Made by a program: the position numbers and the translations under genes. The notes under the pieces are model-generated. The model was not told where the DNA came from, ran no database searches, and saw only the letters and a list, made by a program, of their open reading frames with translations. Positions 32,685 through 44,867 of a DNA stretch of 64,000 bases are shown here, in pieces (the stretch's first letter is position 1; each line of letters opens with the position of its first letter). The stretch spans positions 1,054,001 through 1,118,000 of the forward strand of contig QUOL01000010.1 of NCBI GenBank assembly GCA_009761415.1, read 5' to 3'. The DNA comes from Sarcomyxa edulis. Taxonomy: Eukaryota; Basidiomycota; Agaricomycetes; Agaricales; Mycenaceae.

Positions 32685-35668
32685 TTATGACGACGCGTAT
32701 AGTTTTACAACACCATCGGCTCCGGCACTAGCCATAAACGGCATCGAAGGATGGAACTCCACGTCAAGCACGCCCTCTCTGGCTTTTTCTCGGTGGGATG
32801 TGATCTCTTGGACACACGCACGCGTGCCAAGAAGATCCCAGAATCGTACAGAACAGTCGTGGCTTCCCGAAACTAGGGAAAATCCTGAAGGATCAATAGA
32901 CAGCGAGGTTACACCGTCAAGATGAGCCAGCATTGAATGCGTGCATTGTCCTAATGAGATGTGATGGATAGGATTCAGTGTCAAAGGGACTATAAAAAGA
33001 AGACCATGCACTTGCCTGTTATGATATCGAAGATCCGGATAAATTTATCCTCGTGGGCAGTCACAAGGAGCGACATCGTAGGATGTGATACGATCCGGTT
33101 TATCTGGGTGGCTGGCGTGCCATCTAGTAAAAAAATAAGGGCTATAATCGTACCACGTTGAAGCATTGTGAGCATAGTCAGGAACGTACCGTAGCTCATA
33201 TCACTTTGCAGCCGAGAGAGCTCTTTACCACTCTCAATATCAAAGATCTTGACCATAGCGTTTTGATACGCAACGGCGACCTTCTTCAGATCAACTTTGA
33301 TGGCTTCCACGGACGTAGCTCCAGGCGCGTCCGTCTCTTCGGGAAGATCGTCGGGATTTTCCAGTCCTCCCCAGCCCCACGTCAATTTGAGGGAGCCTCC
33401 ACCGGAAGGTCCGCTCACATCCCATACCTTCACTGCTCCCTCTGCCCCACAACTAATCAGCGTGCTCTCGTCTCTGACAAGCGCCAAATCCCAGACTGCG
33501 TCGGTATGTCCTACGAGTTCCCCTCGTGCTCGAGTGTCATCGTATGGGGCATACGTTGTATGAGAGGGAGCGGGAAGGGCCCAGACGCGAATCGAAGAGT
33601 CTAGTGAAGCTGAATAGAGAAGTCCTTTGGATGGAGCGTGAATCAGTCGGGTGATAGCCGCAGAATGTCCTCGAAGAGTGAGCTGTGGCTCGACTTCGGT
33701 TGTTGGTCGTGCCCTGGATATATTAAAATTCGACAAATGTGGGTGAAAACACTAGAAGATGCTAAATTAACCACGTACGCGGAAGAAGTAAGACCAGCGA
33801 CGTCCATCCGCCATATTTTCACCGTGCAATCATCCCCACCTGTTGCTAAACATAGTTCACTAGGGTGGAAAGCGAGGGCTCGCACTGCATCCAAGTGACT
33901 GGGGAATAGAATCAGCTCCAGTTGCGCGTAAAAGATAGGTGGAAAAAAAGAGAAGCCAACGGCCGGTCACGCGACTAACTTTCTGAGCGTTCGTTTAGCT
34001 TTCCAGTTTTTGGTACCCTCGCCCTGATCTATCACCGTTGATTCATCATCTTCTACCTCCGTTTCCTCATCCTTGTCGTCCTCATCCTCTCGCCGTCGAT
34101 CCCATGAACTCGCGCCGGATTGTCCTTCTTTCGCTAATCTAGCTTGCTCTGCAGCCTCGTGGGATAGTCTAAGAGTCTCCTTCCATTCACCGTTAGCGTC
34201 GGGCCTAAATATTGCGGTCAGCCGTGACTCCGATTCGCCATCTTTATTGTCAGCAGGTTGAGTTTGTGTCTGGGGCTGATGCGAAGGTCCGCCATTCGGT
34301 TGCTGCTGCTGCTGTACTGACGACGACTGCCCTAGACTTAATTGACCAGAAGGTTGTTGTTGCAGGTGTTGTTGTTGGAGCAAGGTAGGAGCCATTGGAT
34401 TACGAGGCTCTAGGGAAGATCCTGTAGCTGGTGCAGATGAGGGCCCAGAGATTATGCTCATGCCGTTCAGGAGCGGGAATTCCTTTCCAGCCTCAGGCAT
34501 GACTTTTCGTGGTCGGCCATTGTACGGCATCTGGTCGAATGGGGGGACGTTTGGGAGCGCAAGGGGTATAGACATGTTGTTCAGCAGAGGACGGTTCGGT
34601 AAAGGGTTCATAGCTTGAGGCGATGTTAGATACGATACTTCTTGCAAGCATCTGGATGATTTGGGCAATGTTAATAATGACACGTCGTGAGTCCAATAGA
34701 TGCTTGTTGGCACGTACTGCTTCAGGTATTCTCTACTCCTTGCCCTACTCTTTGGATCACGACCAGGAGGGGCTTTTCCTAGGGCACCTAGTGAAGAAGG
34801 ACCGTTGGCTGGGTTAGCCTGACTCCACGAGGCTGGTCGTTCGGATGGACCAGCACTAGGTATGCCGTTTGGGATGCGGGTTTCTGGGGGGAGCGGAGAG
34901 TCTGAGGGAGAGCGATTAAGAATGGCGGCGTTTCTATTATGATTTACATGGTACACACCTTCACTTCGGGGGGAGCTCTTGTTACTTCCTTCTTTATGAC
35001 TTTGAGCGTCTTCTTTCTGGGAAGACGACGTTCCCTGGGCTTGAATGGCAGCAAGCTTTGAAGGAGGTACAGATTGTGACGCTGGTTGTGTGAGTTGTTT
35101 TGAACTGGGGTCGCGACGCCATCAGGTTTGAGATTCCGGGTGGAATGACAGGTGTACTCACCGCTCCATACGAAGAGCATATTCGAGCATTTTTATGCGA
35201 CGTAAAAGGTCGAGTTTTGTATTGTCGAATGAACGCTGTTGGCCTTCCAGGAGAGCTATGCGTGCCTGCGAGCATCGTTCGAAACGCGAGGTCGAGCGAA
35301 AGAAAGAAGAGACTGACCCTCATTTCTGCCCGTTCGATTTCCCATTCATTCCGATCGCGTTCGTATCTTCTCCATTCTGTCTGGAGAAAGTGGAGTACGC
35401 TCGAGAGCGTGAAGTCCTGACCATTCTGTGGTGGAGCTGGAGGGATATTATTCGGGGGCCCTTGCTGCTGCTGCTGCTGTTGTTGTTGCTGCTGTTGCTG
35501 GGATTGCTGTTGCTGTTGCTGTTGATTTTGCTGCTGCTGTTGCTGCTGATTATTAGGCTGAAGACCTTGCAAAGGGCCCAACATGGGTATCTGGATGGAG
35601 GTGGGGTGGTTGGAAACGGAGAGGTTGTGCGGTGGAAAGATTCGCGAGTTCACAGAGTTTAGCATCAT
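32685..35668 (-). CDS. Striatin-family WD40 scaffold (STRIPAK subunit)
   Basis: Striatin (fungal PRO11/Far8) is the scaffold of the STRIPAK PP2A complex, which controls hyphal fusion and fruiting in fungi. The ATG at 35668 follows a non-ATG extension. After a poly-Gln region comes the caveolin-binding and coiled-coil segment [20 protein letters not shown], then [19 protein letters not shown]. The middle is Gln/Ser-rich. WD repeats begin near 33890 with [20 protein letters not shown] and continue through [56 protein letters not shown] and [20 protein letters not shown] to [20 protein letters not shown] at the end. About ten exons and 820 residues. TAA is at 32685-32687. Two Gln tracts (35463-35550, 34295-34375) flank the coiled coil. 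Confidence 0.9.
35463..35550 (-). repeat. CAG/CAA trinucleotide tract encoding poly-Gln in striatin
   Basis: On the minus strand mixed CAG and CAA codons encode about 25 glutamines with few interruptions. Such tracts are length-variable between strains. Confidence 0.85.
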
Positions 35669-36020
35669 ACTCTTTTTGGACACCTCCCCTTCAACAACAA
35701 ATACCGGCCGGCGAGATAGTAGGATACTCGGGGCGGAATATAGGACGAGGATAGTAGGATAGTAGGATAGGATACTCAGAGATACTGGGGATACTAGGGG
35801 GTCCCAAAAAATGGGTATAATATTTTTTAGCTAGCGAGACTATCATCACGATCACCCGAAGCAATTTCACATCCTACAAGGCTTACAATCCATGACATCG
35901 TGAAAGAGTTTGACGCGTACCATTCAAAGACGAGTATCCAAAATGAACAACAAAACTGACAGAGCTAATACCGTCCAAAATCTGGCAAAAAAAAATCAAG
36001 GCAGCCATCCGTTTAGATCT
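35669..36020. other. Intergenic region with imperfect ATAGTAGGATACT repeats
   Basis: The striatin promoter side (about 35713-35796) holds several imperfect copies of ATAGTAGGAT and GGATACT. The rest lies downstream of TMA7. No gene is seen. Confidence 0.6.
35713..35796. repeat. Imperfect short tandem repeats (GATAGTAGGATACT-like)
   Basis: Related units (gatagtaggatactc, gatagtaggatagtaggat, aggatactcagagatactgg, ggatactagg) recur across about 85 bp in the presumed striatin promoter. Confidence 0.7.
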
Positions 36021-36439
36021 CTATTTCTTTCCTGACCTACAAGGCATCGTCAGTAAACCAGATCACTTGAGCATCAAGAACCTATCTGACTTCTTGATCC
36101 CGCCGCTGCCGCCGAGGGGGCCACCTGAGCAAAGTTAGTAATTCACTCCTCGATTGCTCGCAGGTCACTCACCCTTCAAAGCTATGGGAAAGCCGTACCA
36201 TCAGCACAAGAGGATAATCCTTGAAGTGATAGGGCCATACCTTTCTCGCGGGCTATTTTAGCAGCTGCCGCATCGGCCTTCTGCTTGTCCTTGAAAGCAA
36301 TCTCCTCCTCAGTTTCCTCCTTCTTCTCCTTCTTTGGGGCCTGGTGACGAAGACAGTGTATCAGCGACCTAAACACATCAATATGGACGAGAATGTTGAC
36401 CTTGAGAGGCTTTACTTTGCCGCCTTGTCTGCTGGACAT
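36021..36439 (-). CDS. TMA7: Translation machinery-associated protein 7
   Basis: Tma7 is a tiny, highly charged ribosome-associated protein. The ATG at 36439 gives MSSRQGGKVKPLK; a first intron then joins APKKEKKEETEEEIAFKDKQ and ADAAAAKIAREK. Two further introns lead through ALKGG to PLGGSGGIKKS, the conserved C-terminus. A last intron, reading donor gttcttg, joins SDR to SGKK before TAG at 36021. The total of about 68 residues fits the family (about 64). Five exons for so small a protein is notable. It is divergent from MDP-1 with 201 bp between start codons. Confidence 0.92.
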
Positions 36440-36640
36440 TGCGATGAGGATGAGGATAGAGGCGCCGAGAGTCGAGACGGTGATCGGAACTAGAAAGTGT
36501 GGCGGAGTTTTGGCTGTGTCCGAAGTCGAAGGGCAATTGCCGTCATCCCGCTCAAAGCGGCGCTACGAGTCACTCCTACTAATGTTCAGCCAACGTTCAG
36601 CGGCTATCACAATCAATCTCCTCTGGATTATCTAGAAAAC

Positions 36641-37626
36641 ATGTCAACGAGGATGCCAAAGCTCGTAGCTTTCGACCTGGAGTGCGTTCTTAGCCAGTGA
36701 TTTGTCGCGAGATATACTCATAAAGCGCCCAGTTACACCTTATGGGACTTGTGGATAGACACCCATGTATCTGGTACGATCCCATGAATCCATCACAACA
36801 ATCCATTCCGTCTTAAACCCTTTACCAACACAAAGCCCCATTACATCGGGATGGGAACACACTGAACCAAGTCCTGGACAAGTCTGTAGGCCTCGAACAT
36901 GCTTCACAACGAGATCCACGACTCATCGAGCTCGCAGACATAATCAATCAGTATCTTTCTATAAGGACGTCCCACAGATCCTTCATAGACTCCGTACAGC
37001 TGGTGTATTGATCGCAGCATGCTCTCGTACATCTGCGCCGGCTCTGTAATACTCAACGCTCCCAGGTTCTCTCCCAACTTGACAGCTGATTCTGCTTGTA
37101 ACAGTGCGAAGAAAGCATTGACTCTGCTTTTAGTCCCACCGAAACCCGGAGGGGACGACGATGCACCTTCTACAGCTATCGAATTCTTCGATCAATCGGA
37201 AATATATCCAGGTATGTTCATTGTTCACGTTGCAGAAAACCGCGCAGACGCCGGATTCTGCCTGTTCATAATATCGTCACTTTTCAGGCTCGAAAATCCG
37301 TCATTTCAAGCGGTTACACGATAAAACGGGGTTGCCGTATTCCGAGATGGTATGACCTCAGTCTACAATCCTAACCACAGGGCTCATTCATTTCTGCTTC
37401 CAGCTTTTCTTTGACGACGAACGTCGGAATAACGAGGTTGAGTCTCTAGGTGAGCCTCAGTGTAGTCTTCAAATCATAGCACTCCTCAAAGTTTTTACCA
37501 GGTGTCACCTTCTGTATGGTCCACAATGGCATGGATCATCGGACGTTCGAAAAGGGACTCGCTGAGTGGAGAAAACGTCACCCTGAGGATGTCGTGGAGG
37601 ACGCTAGCGGTAGCCAAGACGTATAG
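36641..37626 (+). CDS. MDP1: Magnesium-dependent phosphatase 1 (HAD superfamily)
   Basis: MDP-1 is a HAD phosphatase proposed to act on protein phosphotyrosine or on glycation intermediates. The ATG at 36641 leads to [20 protein letters not shown] once the first intron is removed, giving the catalytic DxDxT motif. A 56-bp intron (about 36886-36941) joins NTLNQVLDK to HNQSVSFYKDVPQILHRL. HAD motif II is IAACSRTSAP, and the core closes with FDQSEIYPGSKIRHFKRL, the substrate loop, and SEMLFFDDERRNNEVESLGV (motif IV, two Asp). The C-terminus HNGMDHRTFEKGLAEWRKR is typical. About eight exons and 200 residues. TAG is at 37624. Confidence 0.92.
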
Positions 37627-38530
37627 ATTGTATGTACGTACAACATGATGATAGGTAGACATGATAAGATAGGAATATTCACTGCATCTGAAGAGTAGGA
37701 GATACTCACGGGTATGTTTGTTTGACGCCACAGCTGAAAATTACAGACAGGTGTTGATTTCGGGATACAGCGGTTCAATCACTGTTAGAGTCACTGAACT
37801 GTCCTACAGAAACAGTGTCCTGTGGATCGACCAAAGATTAGCTTCATGTACACAGTTTGTCGACTAAGACCGTCTAGCACGAACGCGTTCATGAGCGACA
37901 GAGTGGGGAGATGTGCGCGGACGATGACTATGAGACGAACGTATTTCTCTGCAGCCACAACGATAGCATCTCTTTGTTTGCCGAAGCCTGGGTCATTGTC
38001 TGAGTCGAAGTCTATAGCGGAACGGATGTTGTAGGCGTAGCTCGACAACTGGTACAAGGACGTGTATACCTACGACTAAAACTATCACATTTTGATAACG
38101 GAGTAGATTGGATCGAGAGGAGATACACTACCTGAATCACAAGATATGGGTTGGCTAGCATTCCTTCCGACATGATCTCTGACGCGTCCCAAACGCGTCC
38201 AGAAGAATTATCTGGATTGTAGGAGAAAGAGATCAGGTTGCGAGACTTGTCGGATTTCAGACAAAAACAGAAAATGTAGGACAAGCAATAGAAGCTGTTA
38301 GCAGGAGAAAGTCGAGACCTATGGAATAACTACTGATTCAAGATTCAAGAAGTCGAGGACAAGAACACAATTCGGTCACGGTCACGCAGACATGTCGCGT
38401 TCAATAATGCGTCACAGGATCGGTTGGGCTCGAGCTCGGGCAGCAGGACAAAGAGCAGCAGGAAAAGATATTCAAATGATATAACATCGTTATAGACTGC
38501 GAAAACAGAGTTCATGTGTACGTGCACAAC
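37627..38530. other. Intergenic region with one weak candidate gene
   Basis: About 900 bp between the 3' ends of MDP-1 (+) and UTP18 (-). Apart from the two-exon candidate at 37791-38173, nothing is supported. Confidence 0.35.
37791..38173 (-). CDS. Possible short hypothetical protein or gene remnant
   Basis: From the ATG at 38173 the frame reads MSEGMLANPYLVIQ, then a GT-AG intron (about 38056-38131), then VYTSLYQLSSYAYNI, SAIDFDSDNDPGFGKQRDAI, KYVRLIVIVRAHLPTLSLMN and a stop at 37791. The open frame also extends upstream without an ATG (FSYNPDNSSGRVWDASEI), so this may be the 3' part of a decayed gene. No family recognised. Confidence 0.3.
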
Positions 38531-40662
38531 TCAAACTCCAAACCCTCTCAGATGGTATAACAATACCCTCCCTCGAGTATTCCCTACTGCCAGATACTCG
38601 CTCCCAGCTGAGAAGCCAATACTGGTGACATGTCCTAGCGGAGTTCCCGTAGTAGGCCAGTTGCCGAAGCTGGTGAGACTGGGGAGGTGAATGAGCCTGA
38701 GGGCGTCTTTCTTTTCTTTTGAGGCGACTGCGAGGATCTGAGAGGGGGATGGCGAGAATGTGAGGGTTGATATCGGGGTCGTTAGATGTGGCAGTGATTT
38801 CAAAGGCTTTGGATTCGTATGGAATGAAGGGGAGGTCGTGGTGGAGAATGTGGAGGTGATGGACGATGGTGTGGCGAATGAATCTGATCCGTAGACATTG
38901 ACAAAGCCCGAGCTGGACCTAAAGATGAGTGAAACAGATCTGTTAGCGATGATGAATGTGTACGATTGACAAGTCAAATAGTCACCCGATTGCCAGCCAT
39001 CCTCCAGAAGCACCTGCACTTCCAGTCATTACCCTTCCGCTCCCTCTAAACCCTCCTTCATCCTTCCATTTTCTTACACACTTCCTCTCACCTACATCCC
39101 AAAGATAAACCTCCGAATCTGCCGTCATCGCAGCTAGATGTGGTCTCCCATCTCCTCCTGCACCTCCGCCCAGAACACTCTGGCCCTCACTTGGAGCCCA
39201 CCAAAGCGACTTAATTCCTCCACCACTGCCGCCACCCATCTTCATACTTCCGATGACCTGACCCGTTCCACTCTTCCAGTCTACAAGATGGACATATCCT
39301 CCACGTCCAGCAACGGCCAACATCTCGCCTGACCCGGGACTAAACGCGGTTATTTCCATACCTTCAGCGCTATCTGAATTATCATTTGATTTACCACTGC
39401 GCCGACGGACGGATGTCGAATTATCGTTGAGCTGACTGAAAGTAGTTCCCCATAATCCTCTTCCAGAGCGTTTCATGTCACCGGATTGAAGATCGTAAGT
39501 ATAGTAGAAGGGTCGAGGTCCTGTGAGGAGGAGATGGGAGCCTGAAGGATGGAATGTTCCGCTTGTAGAAGTTAACGGCAGGGAGGGAATATGAAGAGTT
39601 TGTAGAAGGGGCGAAGTGTGACCGTCAACCTAGAAAAGACATGTTCAACAAAACAGAACACGAGAGAAGAGGTACGACAAACATTGAACAGTCGAATTCT
39701 TCTGTCCGCGCTGCCCACACATAGGACAGGGATTTTATCGCTCGGGTGGAAAGTTATGAATTTGACCTCCCCGCACCCAGATGCTTGGGCTGCTTGATTC
39801 GCATCACGCAGACGCTCAATTTCTAGAGTCCCCGAGGGAATAGTGGCGGTGGTACGTGATTTCCGTGATGGCGCTAGGATACCTGTAGTGGAAGACAATA
39901 GGTCCTGGATATCCTCTACCGCGTGTTCTCCATCGTCCTCTTCGCCTTCTGGTTCCATGTTTTCATCGTTGTCATCATCAGCGCCATCTCTTCTCCTCTT
40001 TCCTTTCCCCGTTCTAGCCTTGACTGCCCATGCCGGTTGAGGATTGATACGCTCATATTGTCTTCTCAGTCGAGTCTCGTATTCACGGCCAGTGAGCGTT
40101 GTTTCTGTGGGTGCATCACGAAGTTTACGGAGACGTGTTGATTCTAGGGAGACGACAAGCGGGGTGTCAGAAGGGTCGGTCCATGCTGGTGCTTTCCGAG
40201 ATTTTGCTATAGGAGCAGTTGTGATTTGCTGGGCATGCGAGACGATCTCATCGTGGTCAGAACCTGAACCAGATCCTCCTTGATCTTCATCCTCAGTAAT
40301 ATCCTCCAGCATAGAGTGGACTGTAGGGGCACCGTCGTCGACATAAAACAACTGCGAAATATAAGATGAGTTCAATGTCCAGAATTCGTGAAAAAACCAC
40401 AGACATCCGCATCCATTAAATTCTCCATCTCTTTTCCCAGACCAGCGACATCATCTTGACTGTCACGTATTGTTGTTGGGCCATTCCCCTTGTCGTCGCC
40501 CCTGGGCACGTATGGGACACCGAATAATTGACTTTCGAGACGTCTCTCCTCGTCGTCTTTACTAGCGTCGTCTGTCAGCTCAATATTCGACCCAAGGGGT
40601 TGGACTGCGATTTCTTCGCCATGCTGAGATGTTTTCTGCTTCTTGCGTGGGTGTTTGACCAT
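38531..40662 (-). CDS. UTP18: U3 snoRNA-associated protein 18 (SSU processome WD40 protein)
   Basis: Utp18 is a nucleolar WD40 subunit of the UtpB module of the small-subunit processome and recruits Mtr4 to pre-rRNA. The ATG at 40662 gives MVKHPRKKQKTSQHG, a basic nucleolar N-terminus, followed by ESQLFGVPYVPRG. The acidic and basic linker includes LTGREYETRLRRQYERINPQ, PAWAVKARTGKGKRRRDG and DIQDLLSSTTGIL, as in the family. The propeller follows with ASGCGEVKFITFHPSDKIPV, LCVGSADRRIRLFNVDG, ITAFSPGSGEMLAVAGRGGY, SEVYLWDVGERKCVRKWKDE and ends VTSIGFSAGSEYLAVGNTRG and VLLYHLRGFGV. Four or five exons, about 650 residues. TCA complement at 38531 is the stop. Confidence 0.93.
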
Positions 40663-40819
40663 TCTTGAAAAAATGAGCCAGAGAAGAGGAAGAAGAAATA
40701 ATAGATGTTGTGGCGGTGCAGTGATCGATCTTGCCATTCACGGTCACTCATCGAGTTCTATTCTGAGAGACTTGATTCTCATTTCCCAAGGTACTTGCCC
40801 TACCAGATTGCCTTGGTCG

Positions 40820-43800
40820 ATGCGTCTCTTACCCGTTCTCTTTGGACTCTTTTTCTGCGTTCAATTGACTTTTTGTGACCCCCAGATCGTGATGGATCAT
40901 ATTTATGACTCAGACTCGGATTGGCGCGTCGAGCTATCCGAACATTGGGATGTGAGCACAAGTTGTGGGTTCACACTGACGCTTTGCACGAACTCACGTC
41001 GTTCGAAAGGCTCTTGGGCCAGTATGTAATCTGACCTCTCAGACGAACTCTTGCTAAAACTAGTTGAAAGTTCCCCATCCATGCCCGAGAGCAGCATTTC
41101 TTATCACCTGCGTTCCCCTTGAACCGTCAGTACATTGTTGACTCTTACATGTGCGAGCTCGTTTTCTGACCGTCTGATTAGTATCTGAACCGGTAGATTT
41201 GAAAGCGACATATCCGTCATCCTATGCTGACGGTGGGAGAGTCTCATGGAGTGGTCTCAAATCGACTTCTGCATCAGGTGGAAATTTGAGTTTGAAAGTG
41301 TCATTTCCAGCTGTCAGGCATGTTTCTTGGCATTGTAACATTCTAACTAAAGGCCTGAAGAAACTTGTAGATGGCAGGCTCTCCGTGCAACTGAAGGCTG
41401 GGCGGCGCTCCAGCATCATGCAGTACTTCGGGCATACATGACTGTCTACCCGCCCACGCTGCCTTCTGAGCATCCTCCTCACTTACTTGTCCAACTAATA
41501 CAGGGGTCATTTTTCACCATCATACCTTCCTCTGGTACTTCTGGAAATGTTTCAGAGGCTGAGTGGCACGCTGGCAACATATATGACATTCAGGGCGTTC
41601 GTCCTCGAGCCGTCAATTTTCCAATCCCCCCGTCGGCGACATCTCCTACAGTCTATGAAATCTTTATTAGCGGGGATTATGAGGTACTTCGATTTGACTT
41701 CAATATCCACATTGCAATGTAGCGAGTCACCCGCTGAATAGATTCGTCTGCAGATAAGACTCTTTGGAGATCCTCATTTCTATAACCCTCCCAGTGAAAC
41801 CCCAGTTCAAAGTCTCAGCCTCAATGTCGCCATCCCTCCAACTCGTATTAGGCCTACCACACAACTCGTTCACGAACCTCAGCAGGACGTCACACCCGAC
41901 TTTGTCTCTGGCTTCGCGTTCGGCGAAGCTTTGGGCATAGCCCTGAGGAGTACTTCGAGTCCTTCTTCTTCAGAGGTGTGGTGGACTGTCGAGGGAATTG
42001 AGGTGAGATACATTTCCTCAGTTTCTCGATTATCTTTTACTCACGAAATAAACAGGTCAAATCAGATGGTCTCTCGTTGACGCTATTGAATAATGCACCC
42101 ATCCAGATTGCCCCGTCGCAAACACGTATCCTACCTATTCGTATCATGCAAGACCGACCCTTCACAGGTAGTACAATCATTGTCTCAGTATCGCTCGTGT
42201 CATCTCTCCGTGTAAAAATCACACTCGCAGTCATCAGTCCTTGACAATCATTCGTCCCATTGTCCACCGTACTAATCTGTCCGCGATTGGCCTACAACCT
42301 CTGGCCATCAATGCGACTTATTTCTTCGCAACATCAATGCCAACGGCGTTTTTAGTTATCCCTCCCAAGTCTTTGTCCGAAGGAGAGCTCTCGTCGACAT
42401 CTCCAACTCCTCCCATCTTAGCCTTACGTGCGTACAAAACTCGTGTTTCTTTTTGACCGCTCTTGTTTATATTGTGGTCTAGATGGCGCAGGTGTTGACA
42501 TTTTTGCTATGTCTTTCTGGGTCGACTCACTTCCCCGTCAGAATCATAGCTGGGTTGTTGTTCCTTCGGGGCGCACTTCATGGGTTCGCTCTTTTTCGCT
42601 AATTCCATCGGATGATCTCGCTCATTCGCAATCTCGATGGTACTGATAGGGTTTAGATTGGCACGGACCAAGCGCTCAAGATGCCTGGGGCTCGTTGGAT
42701 TCTCTGCTTGCTCTTGTTCATAAAGATGGCAGTCCAGGTGTCTGGAGTTCTTGGCAGTCGACGGTACCAGCTCCAACTGAGGCTGGACTACCTGCTGTGA
42801 TCATCGGCCATTCAAATGGTGGACAGGGTGCTTGGTACTTAGCTTCTAGATACCCGGATAGAGTGCTCGCGGGTCCGCACAATTCCTCCCCATAATCCTC
42901 GCAGTCAATTGACTCAAATATCTTTACGCACGCAGTCGTTCCAGCGGCGGGATACATCAAATCACAGTCTTATGTCCCGTTGACCATGTCAAGGTACCAA
43001 TTTGATATCCTCGCCAGCTTGTGACGCTAATATATGTCTTATCAAGATCTGCTCACTACATCGATCCTTCCTTGCGCGCAATCCTGGAAGCCTCTCTCAC
43101 TCCCGATGATAATGATCTGTTCCTAACAAATCTCGTCGATGTGCCAGTCTTCGCTATCCACGGGCAAGCTTCTGAGTCCATCGTCGTAATATTTGCGCTT
43201 ATAATTTATTCATCAGAGGAGACGACGATAATGTTCCTGTCTGGCATTCTCGTGAGGCCGTCTCGGTCCTCAATTCATGGAAGTCACGCGCGAATTCCAC
43301 TGCATCGTTAAGGTACTTGAGCTCATTCTCTATTTTTCAGGTTATCACTCACAATGTTGCATCGGATTGACGTAGCTTCAGGGAAGATGCGAGGGAAAGA
43401 CATTGGTATCCATCAATTCTGAGCAACGAAGCAGTGGACGCCTTTCTCGAAACAATGTTGTCCTCACCATCTGGATCCAAGACACCACAGTCGAAATCCT
43501 ACACATTGACTGTAGCTACTCCTACCGATAGTGGCAGCCTTCATGGATTCAAGATCGAGAGACTGACAATCCCTGGTCGGTAAGTTTCGACTCTATCTAT
43601 TTTGGATATACAGGGATGCCACATGTCTTTCTCATCATTTTCCCTCAGATTGGGCCGTCTGCATGTCGAATGGGTGTCGGAAAAATCTGCCCGGATTCGC
43701 ACGATCAACGTGAAATCCTTCTCGGTCTACTTGAACTCAAAGGAGGTTCCTGCGCTCAATATCGATGGGTGTTCGATACCTCTACCCTCGGGAGAAAACA

Positions 43801-44658
43801 AGTATACATCTCCTATGGAATTCAGTATGTCCGAGTCGAATCAGCGACGGGTCTGGCAGGTGAGTCGACTTGTGTAATTATGTATCTCGTTCTAATGTTC
43901 GCATCAAGATGAACGAGGATACGTCTCTGGAGAACAGCGTGCAGCCTTCCGGCAGAATGCAAACTATTCTGACGTCCGAGGCGCCAATTTACTTTGTCAT
44001 TCCCGACGACAATGATTCACCGTCCCGAGAATTGTCCGTGGTACTACGTCTAGCTCAGGATCTGTACAATTATCACAAGCTGGATGCTGGAATCATGTAC
44101 AGCTCCGAAGCTTTGCGACGACTTTCGGAGGGCACCCTCGGGCGTGGAAATATTGTCGTCGTAGGCACTGCATCTACTCCCTTTGTCTCTCATGTCCTTT
44201 CCCGCGGGAAGACCCCTTTTTTGGTGGAAAACGGGACACTGAAGCTACGGGAGGAGTCTCTTGATGTTCCTGGTTTAGGTGAGCGGTGTTCTATACTTTA
44301 TACCTACGGACAACATTTTGGCTTATCATTTCTATCGTATACAGGGGTATTATTCCTGCATCCTCATCCGATAAACCCGTCAGGAAAGATGTTATTCATG
44401 CTGTCCACTGATGATTCCGGATTGGAGAAGGCTGCAAGATTGTTCCCTATCCGCACTGGAGTGACGGTGCCAGATTGGTTAATCATTGGCAGTGATTCAA
44501 ATACACTTGGAGCGGGGGCAATTGTCGGTGCTGGGTCAGCATTTTATTTCATACATATCTTACTCTCACTCATTCATATCTGCAGTGTATGGGGAAGAGA
44601 ATGGAGTTGGAACGAGCCCATGTCGTGGCTGTATTACTGTATATATACTGTAATGTAA
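40820..44658 (+). CDS. Secreted alpha/beta hydrolase, prolyl-oligopeptidase/esterase-like
   Basis: The ATG at 40820 starts a clear signal peptide ([18 protein letters not shown]). A long N-terminal beta-rich region (about 41050-42430) precedes the hydrolase domain: PPILALHGAGVD (oxyanion HG), [33 protein letters not shown]. The nucleophile elbow is [20 protein letters not shown] (GxSxGG, Ser near 42806), the acid loop [16 protein letters not shown], and [12 protein letters not shown] carries the candidate catalytic His. The C-terminal domain after about 43480 includes [20 protein letters not shown] and [20 protein letters not shown]. There are about 18 short introns, one with a GC donor (43164-43216). 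About 930 residues. The architecture matches large fungal secreted proteins with a prolyl-oligopeptidase-type catalytic domain; true substrate (peptide or ester) is unknown. TAA is at 44656. Confidence 0.82.
43164..43216 (+). other. GC-AG intron in the secreted hydrolase gene
   Basis: Donor gcaagc and acceptor catcag bound 53 bp; splicing restores AIHGGDDDNVP, the catalytic-acid loop. Reading through destroys the motif. Confidence 0.75.
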
Positions 44659-44867
44659 TACAACGGGGGATATATAAAGTGCGGGGTCGTCAATAGAATT
44701 TTGGATCATCATCGTCATAATCAAAGTTCTCTTTTTACACCTGCTTCAACACTTGAATGGGGTGAAATATTGTTACAATACAGCATGCAGTGAGAATATA
44801 GAAAAACCCGGATAGAAGGGAGAGATATGTGCGAGATAGCAAGGGGATAATAGCGACAAAAAAACTT

